From NCBI GenBank assembly GCA_017417025.1, contig JAFPZY010000021.1, positions 1-43,073 on the forward strand: 43,073 nucleotides of DNA. The letters run 5' to 3'. Shown in pieces: positions 24,527 to 33,085 of the stretch; position 1 is the first letter of the stretch, and each line of letters begins with the position of its first letter. Origin of the DNA: Paludibacteraceae bacterium (GTDB taxonomy: Bacteria; Bacteroidota; Bacteroidia; Bacteroidales; Paludibacteraceae). The translations under genes and the position numbers were made by a program. The notes beneath the pieces were generated by a model that saw nothing but the letters and a program-made list of their open reading frames with translations, ran no database searches and was not told where the DNA came from.

Positions 24527-25498
24527 GTGAAACGATATATTGTACTGATTTGTGCGGTCCTCTTTCCGGTTCTGATGCTGGCTCAGACAGACCCGCAGAC
24601 AGGTCAATATATGCTTCTGCCCAACAGTTACAATCCCGCAGCGGCGGGTGACGGCGGACTGATGAAAGTAGCGGGAATGCACCGCATGCAGTTTACGGGG
24701 ATGTCGGATATGCCGATGACGACCTATTTTACATTTTCGTCGCCGTTTATGATAGCGAAGACCCAACATGCTGCAGGGTTGCGCTTTATGAATGACAGAT
24801 ACGGACTGTTCAGCAACCAGTCGCTCCATGTGCAATACGCCTACCGCCACAAACTGGGCAACGGCTATATATGTGCAGGCGTGGATTTGGGTTTTGCGAA
24901 CCTGAGTTTTGATGTTGCGAAAGTGAATCTGGACTCGATAGAGGCGTTGGATGCGGAGGGTTACCACAAGAGCAACGACGATGCGATTCCCCAGCAGTCG
25001 GGTTCGGACGGCGTGAACGGCATGGGTTTTGACATGGGAGTGGGCGTATATTACAGCAGTCCGCAGTGGTGGGCGTCGTTGAGTTACAGCCACCTGACCC
25101 AGCCGAAGATAGACTGGAGCGACCGGAGCTATGTGAGGATGCGAGGAACGCTTTATGCGGGGGGAGGCTACAACTGGCGGCTGAAGAACAAGAACTGGAC
25201 GCTGAAGCCGAGTGTGCTGATGATGACGGATTTCGTTTCGTGGGACGTGAACCTGACGATGCTTGCGGAAGTGAAATCGAGATACCGGTTCGGAGCCGGC
25301 TACCGCATAGCGGGAAGCGTGAACATACTGTTAGGAATGGATATAATAGACGGGCTTCAGATAGGTTACACCTACGAACTGCCCGCCAACAAACTGATAA
25401 AAGGGACCTACGGGTCGCACGAAATTTATTTAGGTTACGGATTCAACATCCTTAAGCCCAAGCGCACCAACCGCTACAAGAGCGTCCGCTATCTGTAA
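24527..25498 (+). CDS. porP: PorP/SprF-family T9SS outer-membrane protein (323 aa)
   Basis: The start is GTG 24527, the only start that keeps the signal peptide MKRYIVLICAVLFPVLMLAQ; an overlapping ATG at 24525 stops at once. The mature start TDPQTGQYMLLPNSYNPAAA, with NPAAAGDGG, is the PorP/SprF hallmark. The rest is barrel-like (FSSPFMIAKTQHAAGLRF, YAYRHKLGNGYICAGVDLG, GVYYSSPQWWASLSYSHL, LKPSVLMMTDFVSWDVN). It ends in YLGYGFNILKPKRTNRYKSV. In T9SS operons this outer-membrane protein is encoded just before the K-L-M-N genes and acts at the outer membrane with them. The gap to porK is 45 bases. Confidence 0.92.
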   Translation: MKRYIVLICAVLFPVLMLAQTDPQTGQYMLLPNSYNPAAAGDGGLMKVAGMHRMQFTGMSDMPMTTYFTFSSPFMIAKTQHAAGLRFMNDRYGLFSNQSLHVQYAYRHKLGNGYICAGVDLGFANLSFDVAKVNLDSIEALDAEGYHKSNDDAIPQQSGSDGVNGMGFDMGVGVYYSSPQWWASLSYSHLTQPKIDWSDRSYVRMRGTLYAGGGYNWRLKNKNWTLKPSVLMMTDFVSWDVNLTMLAEVKSRYRFGAGYRIAGSVNILLGMDIIDGLQIGYTYELPANKLIKGTYGSHEIYLGYGFNILKPKRTNRYKSVRYL

Positions 25499-25543
25499 GA
25501 AGAAGAAAGAAAAAGAACGAAAATTATAGAAGATACAATACGT

Positions 25544-26893
25544 ATGAAACTGCAAAAGATTTTACCCCTCATGGTCATGGCAGCCTTACTGGCTTCATGC
25601 GGAGGGCCTTCAGGTGAACTTGTCGGCGTGAACAAGCCGGGAAACTTCAAAGAAGCCAATCCTTACGGGATGGTGTTCATCAAAAAAGGTTCGTTCATGA
25701 TGGGCGAGAACACCCAATCCTCCATTTTCGGTCAGCCGGACAATCCGTTTATGACGACCGTGAACGCCTTCTGGATGGACGAGACCGAGATTACCAACAA
25801 CGAATACAAGCAGTTCGTCTATTGGGTAAGGGACTCGATAGCCTACACCCGTCTGATAGAGGCTGACATGCAGGACTATGCCATAGTTCCGCGTGACGGC
25901 GACTTTGACGAGGAGAACTTCACCATCAACTGGAAGAAGCGTATTCCGTGGAACAGCAAGGACGAGGAAGTTCAGGAGGCCCTTGCTCCGATGTTCTATT
26001 CGGACGGCAAGACCCTGCGCACGATAGACCTCCACTACCGCTACAGCTGGATCAACTATGACCAGGCGCGGCTGCCCTACAACAAGTTTGACGTGGCTAA
26101 GGGCAAATACCCGAAGGTTGCGAGAGCCCGTGTGGACAGCTTCTGGGTGGACGAGGAAGGCTGGATAAGGGACACGACCATAGTGCATCCGCTTCAAGAG
26201 CCTAAAGACCTGCTGACCCACAAGATAATCAGCATTTATCCTGACACGATGATATGGATAAGGGACTTCCAGTTTGCATACAACGACCCGATGATGCGCG
26301 GCTATTTCAGTTTCATCGGTTATTCGGAGTATCCGGTGGTTGGTGTGACATGGGAGCAGGCCCACGCCTTCTGCCACTGGCGCACGCAGTACTACGAGAC
26401 TCACTCGAGCGTGGCATCGCACATCTACCGTCTGCCGACCGAGGCCGAGTGGGAGTATGCGGCACGCGGCGGCAGGAAACTGGCGATGTATCCGTGGGGC
26501 GGGAACTACGCCCGCGACGGGAAAGGCTGCTTCCTGGCGAACTTCAAGCCCTATCGCGGTGCATACAACGACGATACGGGAACGATGACGATGCGCGTTG
26601 CCCAATACCGCCCGAATGATTTCGGTTTGTTCGACATGGCGGGCAACGTGGCCGAATGGACCTCGACGGCCTTCAACCCCTCGACCAACACTTACGTGAA
26701 CGATGTGAACTCTAACTTCGAGTACATGGCCCGCAAGGAGGATCCGGACATACTGAAATGCAAGGTGGTGAAAGGCGGCAGCTGGAAAGACATCTACTAC
26801 TACCTGCAGTGCGGAGTCCGCACATACGAATATCAGTATGAGAGCCGCGCCTATATAGGTTTCCGCTGCGTAAGGTCGTTCATAGGCGACTAA
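25544..26893 (+). CDS. porK: PorK/GldK T9SS ring lipoprotein (449 aa)
   Basis: A lipoprotein signal, MKLQKILPLMVMAALLASC, puts the lipid on cysteine 19. The body is a formylglycine-generating-enzyme-like (SUMF1) domain as in all GldK/PorK. Motifs in order are MVFIKKGSFMMGEN, FWMDETEITNNEYKQFVYW, VGVTWEQAHAFCHWR, YRLPTEAEWEYAARGG, FGLFDMAGNVAEWTSTAF, VVKGGSWKD and YIGFRCVRSFIG. A long insertion (about 100-240) separates the first two parts. Together with PorN it forms the periplasmic ring below the outer membrane of the T9SS. The classical FGE catalytic cysteines are not expected to be functional in this family. It is in the order porP-K-L-M-N. Confidence 0.95.
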   Translation: MKLQKILPLMVMAALLASCGGPSGELVGVNKPGNFKEANPYGMVFIKKGSFMMGENTQSSIFGQPDNPFMTTVNAFWMDETEITNNEYKQFVYWVRDSIAYTRLIEADMQDYAIVPRDGDFDEENFTINWKKRIPWNSKDEEVQEALAPMFYSDGKTLRTIDLHYRYSWINYDQARLPYNKFDVAKGKYPKVARARVDSFWVDEEGWIRDTTIVHPLQEPKDLLTHKIISIYPDTMIWIRDFQFAYNDPMMRGYFSFIGYSEYPVVGVTWEQAHAFCHWRTQYYETHSSVASHIYRLPTEAEWEYAARGGRKLAMYPWGGNYARDGKGCFLANFKPYRGAYNDDTGTMTMRVAQYRPNDFGLFDMAGNVAEWTSTAFNPSTNTYVNDVNSNFEYMARKEDPDILKCKVVKGGSWKDIYYYLQCGVRTYEYQYESRAYIGFRCVRSFIGD

Positions 26894-26958
26894 ACCGACA
26901 AAAAAAGAAAACAAACAAAAATAAAATAACAAACAATCAAAAAAAAGTTTTTTGAATT

Positions 26959-27837
26959 ATGTCACAGAAAAAGCAAAGTGGTTTCATGCACTGGTATGAG
27001 TCCTACAGTGGAAAAAGAGTAGTGAATATGGTTTACTGCTTGGGTGCATCGGTCGTAATCATAGGTGCACTGTTCAAGATTATGCACTTCCCCGGTGCCG
27101 GCCCCGTTCTGATGACAGGTATGTGTACAGAGGCCGTTTTGTTCGCCATCGGCTGTCTGGACAAGCCTCACGTTGATTTTCACTGGGAACAGGTGTTCCC
27201 GCAGTTGATGGGCTACGGTGCAGACCCTGAACTTCTGGAAGAACTGTCCACCCGTCCGAAGCCCACTTTGCTCGGCAATGCAGGCGGCGGCAGCGGCAGC
27301 GGTATTCCCGGTCTGAAAGACAGTGACATGGAAGCTTTGAAAGGCGGCATCAGCGATTTGGCTAAGACAGCTACCCAACTGAGCGAACTGGGCAAAGTGG
27401 CGACTTCGACCAACAAACTTGGCGAAAAGATGGAAGAAGCAACCGAAGCAACCGGCAAGTTCATTGCTTCCGTAAGTTCGATAGGCCAGCAGAGCGAGGC
27501 TCTTGGAGCCGCATACGCAAGCGTTGCAACCGGCATGCAGAGCGTAGCCGAAGGCACAAAGGCATATCAGCAGCAGGTTGAGGCCATAGGCGTGAAACTG
27601 GGTTCGCTGAACAGCCTGTATGAGTTGCAGCTGAACACCGCCAAGACACAGAGCGAGACCATGAATACCACCGCAGAGCGCATGGGTGCTGTATCGGCTG
27701 ACATCGAGAAGATGCAGACCTCCATGACCGAGGCTGCCAAGAACTGCGTTGCATACGAAGACAGTTCGAAGAAACTGGCTGCACAAGTGGCTGACCTGAA
27801 CAAGATTTACGGCAACATGCTCAACGCTCTCGCATAA
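26959..27837 (+). CDS. porL: PorL/GldL T9SS motor protein (292 aa)
   Basis: Two membrane helices near the N-terminus (about residues 20-38 and 50-66). The first ends in IGALFKIMHFPGAG, the second contains GMCTEAVLFAIGCLDKPHVD. The lysine near 40 and the glutamate near 58 (MCTEA) match the conserved ionisable residues of GldL, where the glutamate is thought to take part in proton flow. The C-terminal part is cytoplasmic and predicted helical (GGISDLAKTATQLSELGK, YQQQVEAIGVKLGSLNSLYE). With PorM it forms the inner-membrane motor that drives secretion with proton-motive force. The gap after porK is 65 bases, and the gap to porM is 58. Confidence 0.94.
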   Translation: MSQKKQSGFMHWYESYSGKRVVNMVYCLGASVVIIGALFKIMHFPGAGPVLMTGMCTEAVLFAIGCLDKPHVDFHWEQVFPQLMGYGADPELLEELSTRPKPTLLGNAGGGSGSGIPGLKDSDMEALKGGISDLAKTATQLSELGKVATSTNKLGEKMEEATEATGKFIASVSSIGQQSEALGAAYASVATGMQSVAEGTKAYQQQVEAIGVKLGSLNSLYELQLNTAKTQSETMNTTAERMGAVSADIEKMQTSMTEAAKNCVAYEDSSKKLAAQVADLNKIYGNMLNALA

Positions 27838-27895
27838 AAGCGCCGGAGCAGGCAGAGTAGTAATATTTTAACACAGGAAACATAAACACACAACT

Positions 27896-29458
27896 ATGGG
27901 TGGAGCAAAGAATTGTCCGGAAACCCCGAGACAAAAAATGATAGGCATGATGTATCTGGTGCTGACAGCGATGCTGGCCCTGAACGTCAGTGCCGCCATT
28001 CTGAACGGCTACATGCAGGTTGATGACAGTCTGCATGCGACCATCAATTCAGTGGAGAACGGCAACAACCTACTTTATGCCAGGTTCAATGCCGCGATGA
28101 ACGACAATCCGGAAAAGACCCGCGAGTGGTATGAGAAAGCCCAGCAGGTGAAGACAGAGTCGGACAGCCTGTACAACTACATCCAGCACTTCAAGGACGA
28201 CCTCGTCCGCATGTCAGGCGGCGCAGTTGACCAGAAGACCAAAGAGCCGGTAGAGACCAATGCTACTGTGCGCCAGATGAAGAAACAGGACGACACCAAC
28301 ATCCCGTCGCAGTACGGCATCAACGACGGCAACGGCGAGATACTGAAAGAGCGCATCATCAAATACCGCGAGTTCCTCAACGAAATTTCGGGCGGCACGA
28401 AGACGGCGGAGTTGAACTTCACATTCAATGTGGACGACCGCTATGACGACGAGCAGAAAGAGAACGTGACATGGGTGAACGCATTGTTCCACGAGATGCC
28501 TGTGTGCGCGACCATAACGATGCTGACGAAGATACAGAACGACATCCGCACGGAGGAGAACAACATCGTGACATGGCTTGAGAGCCAGACCGATGCGGGG
28601 GACCTGCGCGTGAACAAGATGAACGCATACGTTATCCCGAAGTCGGACTATGTGATAGAAGGCGGCAAGTACAGCGCCCGCATCATCATGGCGGCCATCG
28701 ACTCGACCCAGACACCGGAATACATAGTAAACGGACAGAAGATAGGTTCTGACGGTCTGTATGAGGTGCTGGCCAAAGGTATAGGTGCGCACAAGTTCAG
28801 CGGCCAGATTGTATATACCAATCCGTCGGGCGAGAAAGAGTATCTGCCCTTTGAGAGCAGCTACAGCGTAGGCGAGCCGACCGTAACCATCTCGAACACA
28901 GAGATGAACATCATGTATCGCGGCTTTGATAACAAGTTTGACATCTCGGTTCCGGGCATCAGCAGCGACAAGCTGAAAGTGGATGTACAGGGTGCAGCCC
29001 TGTCGCGCAAAGGCAGCCTGTGGATAATCAAGCCGGGCGAGAACGCCAACCAGGTGGTGGTGAACGTGAAAGCCGAACTTGACGGCAAGGTTCAGTCGAT
29101 GGGTTCGCGCACATACAAGGTAAAGACCCTGCCCAAGCCGAGTGCATTCTTCGTAACCGGCGGTGTATCAGCCGACCAGGGAGCATTGGCCAAGAAGCAG
29201 ATTGTGGCCTCGGACGCAATGATAGAAGCCAGCTACGGCGAAGACGGCATACTGGATCTGGACTTCAAGATCCGCACTTTCACCCTTCGTGCAGGCGGCA
29301 AACTGCTTGAGTCGAAGTCGGGCAAGCTGACAGACGAGCAGAAGAAACTGATAGGAACGCTACGCAGTGGCGAGGACGTGATTTTCAACTCCATCCACGC
29401 CATTGGACCTGACGGCAAGGACAGGCTGCTGAACACTATTGCTCTGACCATAAAGTAA
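27896..29458 (+). CDS. porM: PorM/GldM T9SS periplasmic shaft protein (520 aa)
   Basis: Starts MGGAKNCPETPRQKMIGMMY with one membrane helix (MIGMMYLVLTAMLALNVSAA, about 14-36) directly at the N-terminus, the GldM signature. A coiled periplasmic region follows (about 45-190: DSLHATINSVENGNNLL, EKTREWYEKAQQVKTESDSL), then a beta-rich section. The end (IHAIGPDGKDRLLNTIALTIK) is family-like. Length is usual. PorM crosses the periplasm and links PorL to the PorK-PorN ring. Strongly placed between porL and porN. Confidence 0.94.
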   Translation: MGGAKNCPETPRQKMIGMMYLVLTAMLALNVSAAILNGYMQVDDSLHATINSVENGNNLLYARFNAAMNDNPEKTREWYEKAQQVKTESDSLYNYIQHFKDDLVRMSGGAVDQKTKEPVETNATVRQMKKQDDTNIPSQYGINDGNGEILKERIIKYREFLNEISGGTKTAELNFTFNVDDRYDDEQKENVTWVNALFHEMPVCATITMLTKIQNDIRTEENNIVTWLESQTDAGDLRVNKMNAYVIPKSDYVIEGGKYSARIIMAAIDSTQTPEYIVNGQKIGSDGLYEVLAKGIGAHKFSGQIVYTNPSGEKEYLPFESSYSVGEPTVTISNTEMNIMYRGFDNKFDISVPGISSDKLKVDVQGAALSRKGSLWIIKPGENANQVVVNVKAELDGKVQSMGSRTYKVKTLPKPSAFFVTGGVSADQGALAKKQIVASDAMIEASYGEDGILDLDFKIRTFTLRAGGKLLESKSGKLTDEQKKLIGTLRSGEDVIFNSIHAIGPDGKDRLLNTIALTIK

Positions 29459-29483
29459 TACATAACCACTTAACATGCACATT

Positions 29484-30410
29484 ATGAAACGAATCTTTTT
29501 AATAGCAGGCATTGTCTTGTGTGCGTTAGTTTCTGTGCAGGCTCAGCAACAGGTACTCTCGTTCTTTGACGAGAACGGAACCATCCGTTTGGAGACCGAG
29601 GAACTTGACGCATCCGCAGACACGCTTGTCACGGTGGCTCACCGCAAGGACGACGTTGTCTGGGCTCGTCTGGTGTACCGCATAATAGACCTGCGCTACA
29701 AGCAGAACTACCAGCTGTACTTTCCTGTGAATCCGGATGACCCAACCTACAAGAGCCTTTTCCGTCTGATTCTGGAAGCAGTGCAGGACACAATGCCCAT
29801 CTACGCAAAAGACCCGCGTAACTTCAAGCCCATCTTCAACGAAGAGACCAGAATCAGGCCTGAGAAAATACGCGAAGGCGAGTATTTCATTGCGCAAGAC
29901 TCTGAAGGTGAATATGATACGCAGGACGACGAGACCTATCTTGTGAACTATGATTCGATATCAGGCAAGATAACGCTCAACTTCGACCGCTACAACAACT
30001 TCGTGAAGAACCAGGTCAAATATCTGATACAGGAAGTGATATTCTTCGACCGTCACACCTCGCGCCTGCACCGCCAGCTGATAGCGATTGCCCCTCTTCA
30101 GCCGGATATGGCCAGCGGGAGTGACCCGATGGATTTCCTGAAAGGGTCAATCCGCTTCTGGATACTGTACAAAGATTTGCGTCCGTACCTGGCAAAGAAC
30201 TACCTTATTCCGCAGCAGAACGAGACCAAGCGCGTGACTTTTGACGACTTCTTCCAGAAACGTCTGTACACCTCTTATTTAGTGGGCGAAGGGAACATGT
30301 ACAACCGCATGATTCTTGACTACGCGAAGACCGAAGAAGAGGCCAAGAAAGAGCAGAACCGCATAGAAACGGAGCTCCTGACGTTTGAACAGGATTTGTG
30401 GGAATACTAA
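29484..30410 (+). CDS. porN: PorN/GldN T9SS ring protein (308 aa)
   Basis: ATG 29484 (MKRIFLIAGIVLCALVSVQA) is preferred to the in-frame ATG 29475 because it starts a normal signal peptide cut after VQA-Q. Family features: VLSFFDENGTIRLETEELD, VVWARLVYRIIDLRYKQNYQ, LYFPVNPDDPTYKSLFRLIL, and the C-terminal segment FFQKRLYTSYLVGEGNMYNR. PorN is a periplasmic protein that joins the lipoprotein PorK in the ring below the outer membrane. It is the last gene of the core operon; a strong hairpin follows. Confidence 0.93.
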   Translation: MKRIFLIAGIVLCALVSVQAQQQVLSFFDENGTIRLETEELDASADTLVTVAHRKDDVVWARLVYRIIDLRYKQNYQLYFPVNPDDPTYKSLFRLILEAVQDTMPIYAKDPRNFKPIFNEETRIRPEKIREGEYFIAQDSEGEYDTQDDETYLVNYDSISGKITLNFDRYNNFVKNQVKYLIQEVIFFDRHTSRLHRQLIAIAPLQPDMASGSDPMDFLKGSIRFWILYKDLRPYLAKNYLIPQQNETKRVTFDDFFQKRLYTSYLVGEGNMYNRMILDYAKTEEEAKKEQNRIETELLTFEQDLWEY

Positions 30411-30427
30411 CAAGACGACGCAGCATA

Positions 30428-30472
30428 GAAAAGAGACTGCCTATACCTTATTTGTCAAGACAGTCTCTTTTC
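30428..30472. terminator. Bidirectional-type terminator after porN
   Basis: GAAAAGAGACTG at 30428-30439 pairs exactly with CAGTCTCTTTTC at 30461-30472, with further pairs past one mismatch inside (CCT/AGA region). The stem starts with A-rich and ends with T-rich sequence, so it suits both directions. It closes the por operon and separates it from ftsX. Confidence 0.8.
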
Positions 30473-30492
30473 ATTATTAAAAACGCACCGGC

Positions 30493-31353
30493 ATGAAGAA
30501 ACACCGTTTCTTTAACATGTATCTGACCACCACCATCAGTGTGGCACTGGTTCTTTTCCTGATAGGGCTGGAGAGTGTGGTTCTGCTCAGCGCACACCAC
30601 CTGATAAACCGCATCAGAGAGGACCTGACACTGACAGTGGTGATGACTGCAGATTCGGATTCAGCCAGCGTGCAACGCCTGAAAAACGTACTTGATGCAG
30701 TGCCTTACTGCCAGTCATACAGGTTTGTTTCCAAAGAGGAGGCTCTGGCAGAACACATCAGCACTCTGGGTGAGGACCCGACCAAGTTTCTCGGCTTCAA
30801 CCCTCTGACGGACGCATACGAAGTACACCTGAAGGCCGCATACGCCTGCACAGACAGCATAGCGCAGATAAACAGCCAGTTAGTGTCGCTGCCATACGTA
30901 ACGAAAGTGGTGTATCAAGAAGATGTGATACGCGCTCTGGACAACCGCGTGAGCGAAATAAGCATCATACTGCTTGCAGTGGCGATAGTGCTGCTAATGA
31001 TAGCATGGGTGCTGATAGTGAACACGATACGTCTGCAAGTTTACTCAAAGCGCTTCCTGATAAACACGATGCGGCTTGTAGGCGCGACACGCTGGGTAAT
31101 ATGCAAGCCATTCGTACACAAGGCAATGCGCATGGGTGTAATTGCCGGAGTGCTGACTTCGTGCGTGCTGACAGGTGCGCTGTGGTACATAAGAATGCGC
31201 TTCGGGATAGTATTTTTCCCTCTGACATGGCAAAATATTGCATGCATAGCAGGAGTGATAATAGCAAGCGGGATAGTGATTACAGGGCTTGCATCGCTCA
31301 TAGCGACAGCGCGTTATGTAAGAATGAAAATAGACAAAATGTATGAAATATAA
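30493..31353 (+). CDS. ftsX: FtsX-like permease (286 aa)
   Basis: Starts MKKHRFFNMYLTTTISVALV with a first membrane helix (about 12-35). A periplasmic part follows (about 40-155, including YRFVSKEEALAEH and PYVTKVVYQEDVIRALDN), then three helices (about 155-180, 215-240, 250-275). This is the FtsX layout: it works with the ATPase FtsE in cell division, turning on cell-wall hydrolases. ftsE is not next to it, which is common in Bacteroidetes. It starts after the porN terminator and overlaps the next gene by 11 bases, heading a run of closely packed housekeeping genes. Confidence 0.88.
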   Translation: MKKHRFFNMYLTTTISVALVLFLIGLESVVLLSAHHLINRIREDLTLTVVMTADSDSASVQRLKNVLDAVPYCQSYRFVSKEEALAEHISTLGEDPTKFLGFNPLTDAYEVHLKAAYACTDSIAQINSQLVSLPYVTKVVYQEDVIRALDNRVSEISIILLAVAIVLLMIAWVLIVNTIRLQVYSKRFLINTMRLVGATRWVICKPFVHKAMRMGVIAGVLTSCVLTGALWYIRMRFGIVFFPLTWQNIACIAGVIIASGIVITGLASLIATARYVRMKIDKMYEI

Positions 31354-31561
31354 CCTTCCGAAACGCAATGCTCTGCTGATAGCCGTATCGTGCCTGGTGA
31401 TTGTCGCGGGTTTTGCCCTGATGGCAGGAGCTCCAAGCGGCGCAGACACATATAATCCGGACATTTTCTCCTTCCGGCGCATCACTTTAGGTCCCATGAT
31501 TGCATTGGGAGGCTTTGTGCTGATGATTGTTGCAATACTTTATAAAGGCAAGAAGAAATGA
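31343..31561 (+). CDS. DUF3098 membrane protein (72 aa)
   Basis: Reads MKYNLPKRNALLIAVSCLVI with two membrane helices (about 10-28 and 48-66). The intervening NPDIFSFRRITLGPMI and the basic tail YKGKKK match DUF3098, a short protein almost always found between ftsX and uppP in Bacteroidetes. Its role is unknown. It overlaps ftsX by 11 bases and uppP by 4 bases (ATGA), so translation is probably coupled. Confidence 0.88.
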   Translation: MKYNLPKRNALLIAVSCLVIVAGFALMAGAPSGADTYNPDIFSFRRITLGPMIALGGFVLMIVAILYKGKKK

Positions 31562-32367
31562 GCTGGTGGCAGGCATTGGTTTTAGGTATCGTGCAAGGAC
31601 TCACTGAGTTCCTGCCTGTTTCGTCCTCCGGGCATCTGGAAATCGGGCAGGCTTTGCTCGGCACGGCAGGCGAGGAGAATCTGGCTTTTGCCATCGTTGT
31701 ACATACAGCCACAGTGCTGGCGACGATATGTGTACTTTGGAAAGAAGTGGCACAGCTTTTAAGGGGGACTTTCGGCACCGTCAAATGGAATGAGGAAAAG
31801 GATTATGCCGCCAAGATTATAGTCAGCATGATTCCAATTTTCATAATCGGCATGTTCTTCAAAGACAAAGTAGAGGCATTGTTCGGCAACGGTCTGCTGC
31901 TTGTGGGTATATGCCTGTGCATAACGGCACTGCTTCTCTCCGTCAGCGAGTTATACGGCAGGCGCATGCAACATCCGGGGCATGAAGTGAGTTATAAGGA
32001 TGCCATAATAATAGGCTGTGCACAAGCGCTGGCCGTCCTGCCCGGGCTGAGCAGAAGCGGCACAACCATAGCTACAGGTCTGCTTTGCGGGGTAAAAAAA
32101 GAAAGTGTCGCCCGTTTTTCTTTCCTGATGGTGCTGATACCTATTCTCGGAGAAGCCTTCCTGAGCCTGACGGATATCATCACCGGCAAAGAGAGTATGC
32201 CCGAACTCGGCTGGCTGCCAATGCTGACCGGCTTTGCCGCGGCTTTTGTGTCCGGCTGTTTTGCCTGCCGCTTCATGTTAGAGATAGTGCGTCGGCAAAA
32301 GCTTGTCTATTTTGCGGTTTACTGCCTTGCAGCAGGCATATTCGCCATCATATATGGACTTTGTTGA
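31558..32367 (+). CDS. uppP: Undecaprenyl-diphosphatase UppP/BacA (269 aa)
   Basis: Family motifs are clear: GIVQGLTEFLPVSSSGHLEI at about residues 9-28 (glutamate in the active region) and LPGLSRSGTTIATGLLCGV at about 160. There are multiple membrane helices. The enzyme removes a phosphate from undecaprenyl pyrophosphate, recycling the lipid carrier of cell-wall synthesis, and confers bacitracin tolerance. Overlaps DUF3098 by 4 bases and truB by 14. Confidence 0.94.
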   Translation: MSWWQALVLGIVQGLTEFLPVSSSGHLEIGQALLGTAGEENLAFAIVVHTATVLATICVLWKEVAQLLRGTFGTVKWNEEKDYAAKIIVSMIPIFIIGMFFKDKVEALFGNGLLLVGICLCITALLLSVSELYGRRMQHPGHEVSYKDAIIIGCAQALAVLPGLSRSGTTIATGLLCGVKKESVARFSFLMVLIPILGEAFLSLTDIITGKESMPELGWLPMLTGFAAAFVSGCFACRFMLEIVRRQKLVYFAVYCLAAGIFAIIYGLC

Positions 32368-33085
32368 GGGTGAGATAATAGGGTTTGACAAGCCGTACCG
32401 CTGGACCAGTTTTGACGTAGTGGGCAAAGTAAGATGGCTGCTGTGCCACCAGCTTGGCGTAAAGAAGCTGAAAGTGGGGCACACGGGCACCCTGGATCCG
32501 TTAGCGACAGGAGTGGTGGTGGTCTGCACAGGAAAGAAGACACGCGAGATAGACCAGCTGCAAAACCATGTAAAAGAATACGTTGCCACGTTGCAACTTG
32601 GCGCAACAACACCGAGTTTTGACCTGGAGAAGCCGATAGACGCCACCTACCCTACTTCGCACATAACACGCGAACTGATAGACCGGACTCTTAAGGAGTT
32701 CTTAGGTGAGCAATGGCAGGTGCCGCCAATGTTTTCAGCAGTGAAAGTGGACGGCAAACGCGCCTACAAGCTTGCGCGGAAAGGTGAAGAAGCCGAACTC
32801 AAGCCCAAGAAACTGGTAATAGACCAAATAGAGGCGCTTGATTTCGACAAGGAGCAAATGCAGTTAGTAATCCGCGTAGTCTGCTCAAAAGGCACTTACA
32901 TACGTGCATTGGCACGCGACATAGGCAAGAAACTGCAAAGCGGTGCGCACCTAACAGCCCTGCGGCGTACACGCGTGGGCGACATACGCGTTGAGGACTG
33001 CATGGACTTTGCACGGTTCGAAGCCATTGTGCGGGAGATTACCCCGCTTGACAAAAGAAACACAGATGACATAAAACAAATATGA
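32354..33085 (+). CDS. truB: tRNA pseudouridine-55 synthase TruB (243 aa)
   Basis: ATG 32354 (MDFVEGEIIGFDKPYRWTSF) is chosen; the longer upstream frame lies within uppP. KVGHTGTLDPLATGVVVVCT has the catalytic aspartate in GTLDPLATG. EYVATLQLGATTPSFDLEKP and VRVVCSKGTYIRALARDIG-like segments (VCSKGTYIRALARDIGKKL) are present. It forms pseudouridine at U55 of the T loop of tRNAs. Overlaps queA by 4 bases (ATGA). Confidence 0.93.
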   Translation: MDFVEGEIIGFDKPYRWTSFDVVGKVRWLLCHQLGVKKLKVGHTGTLDPLATGVVVVCTGKKTREIDQLQNHVKEYVATLQLGATTPSFDLEKPIDATYPTSHITRELIDRTLKEFLGEQWQVPPMFSAVKVDGKRAYKLARKGEEAELKPKKLVIDQIEALDFDKEQMQLVIRVVCSKGTYIRALARDIGKKLQSGAHLTALRRTRVGDIRVEDCMDFARFEAIVREITPLDKRNTDDIKQI

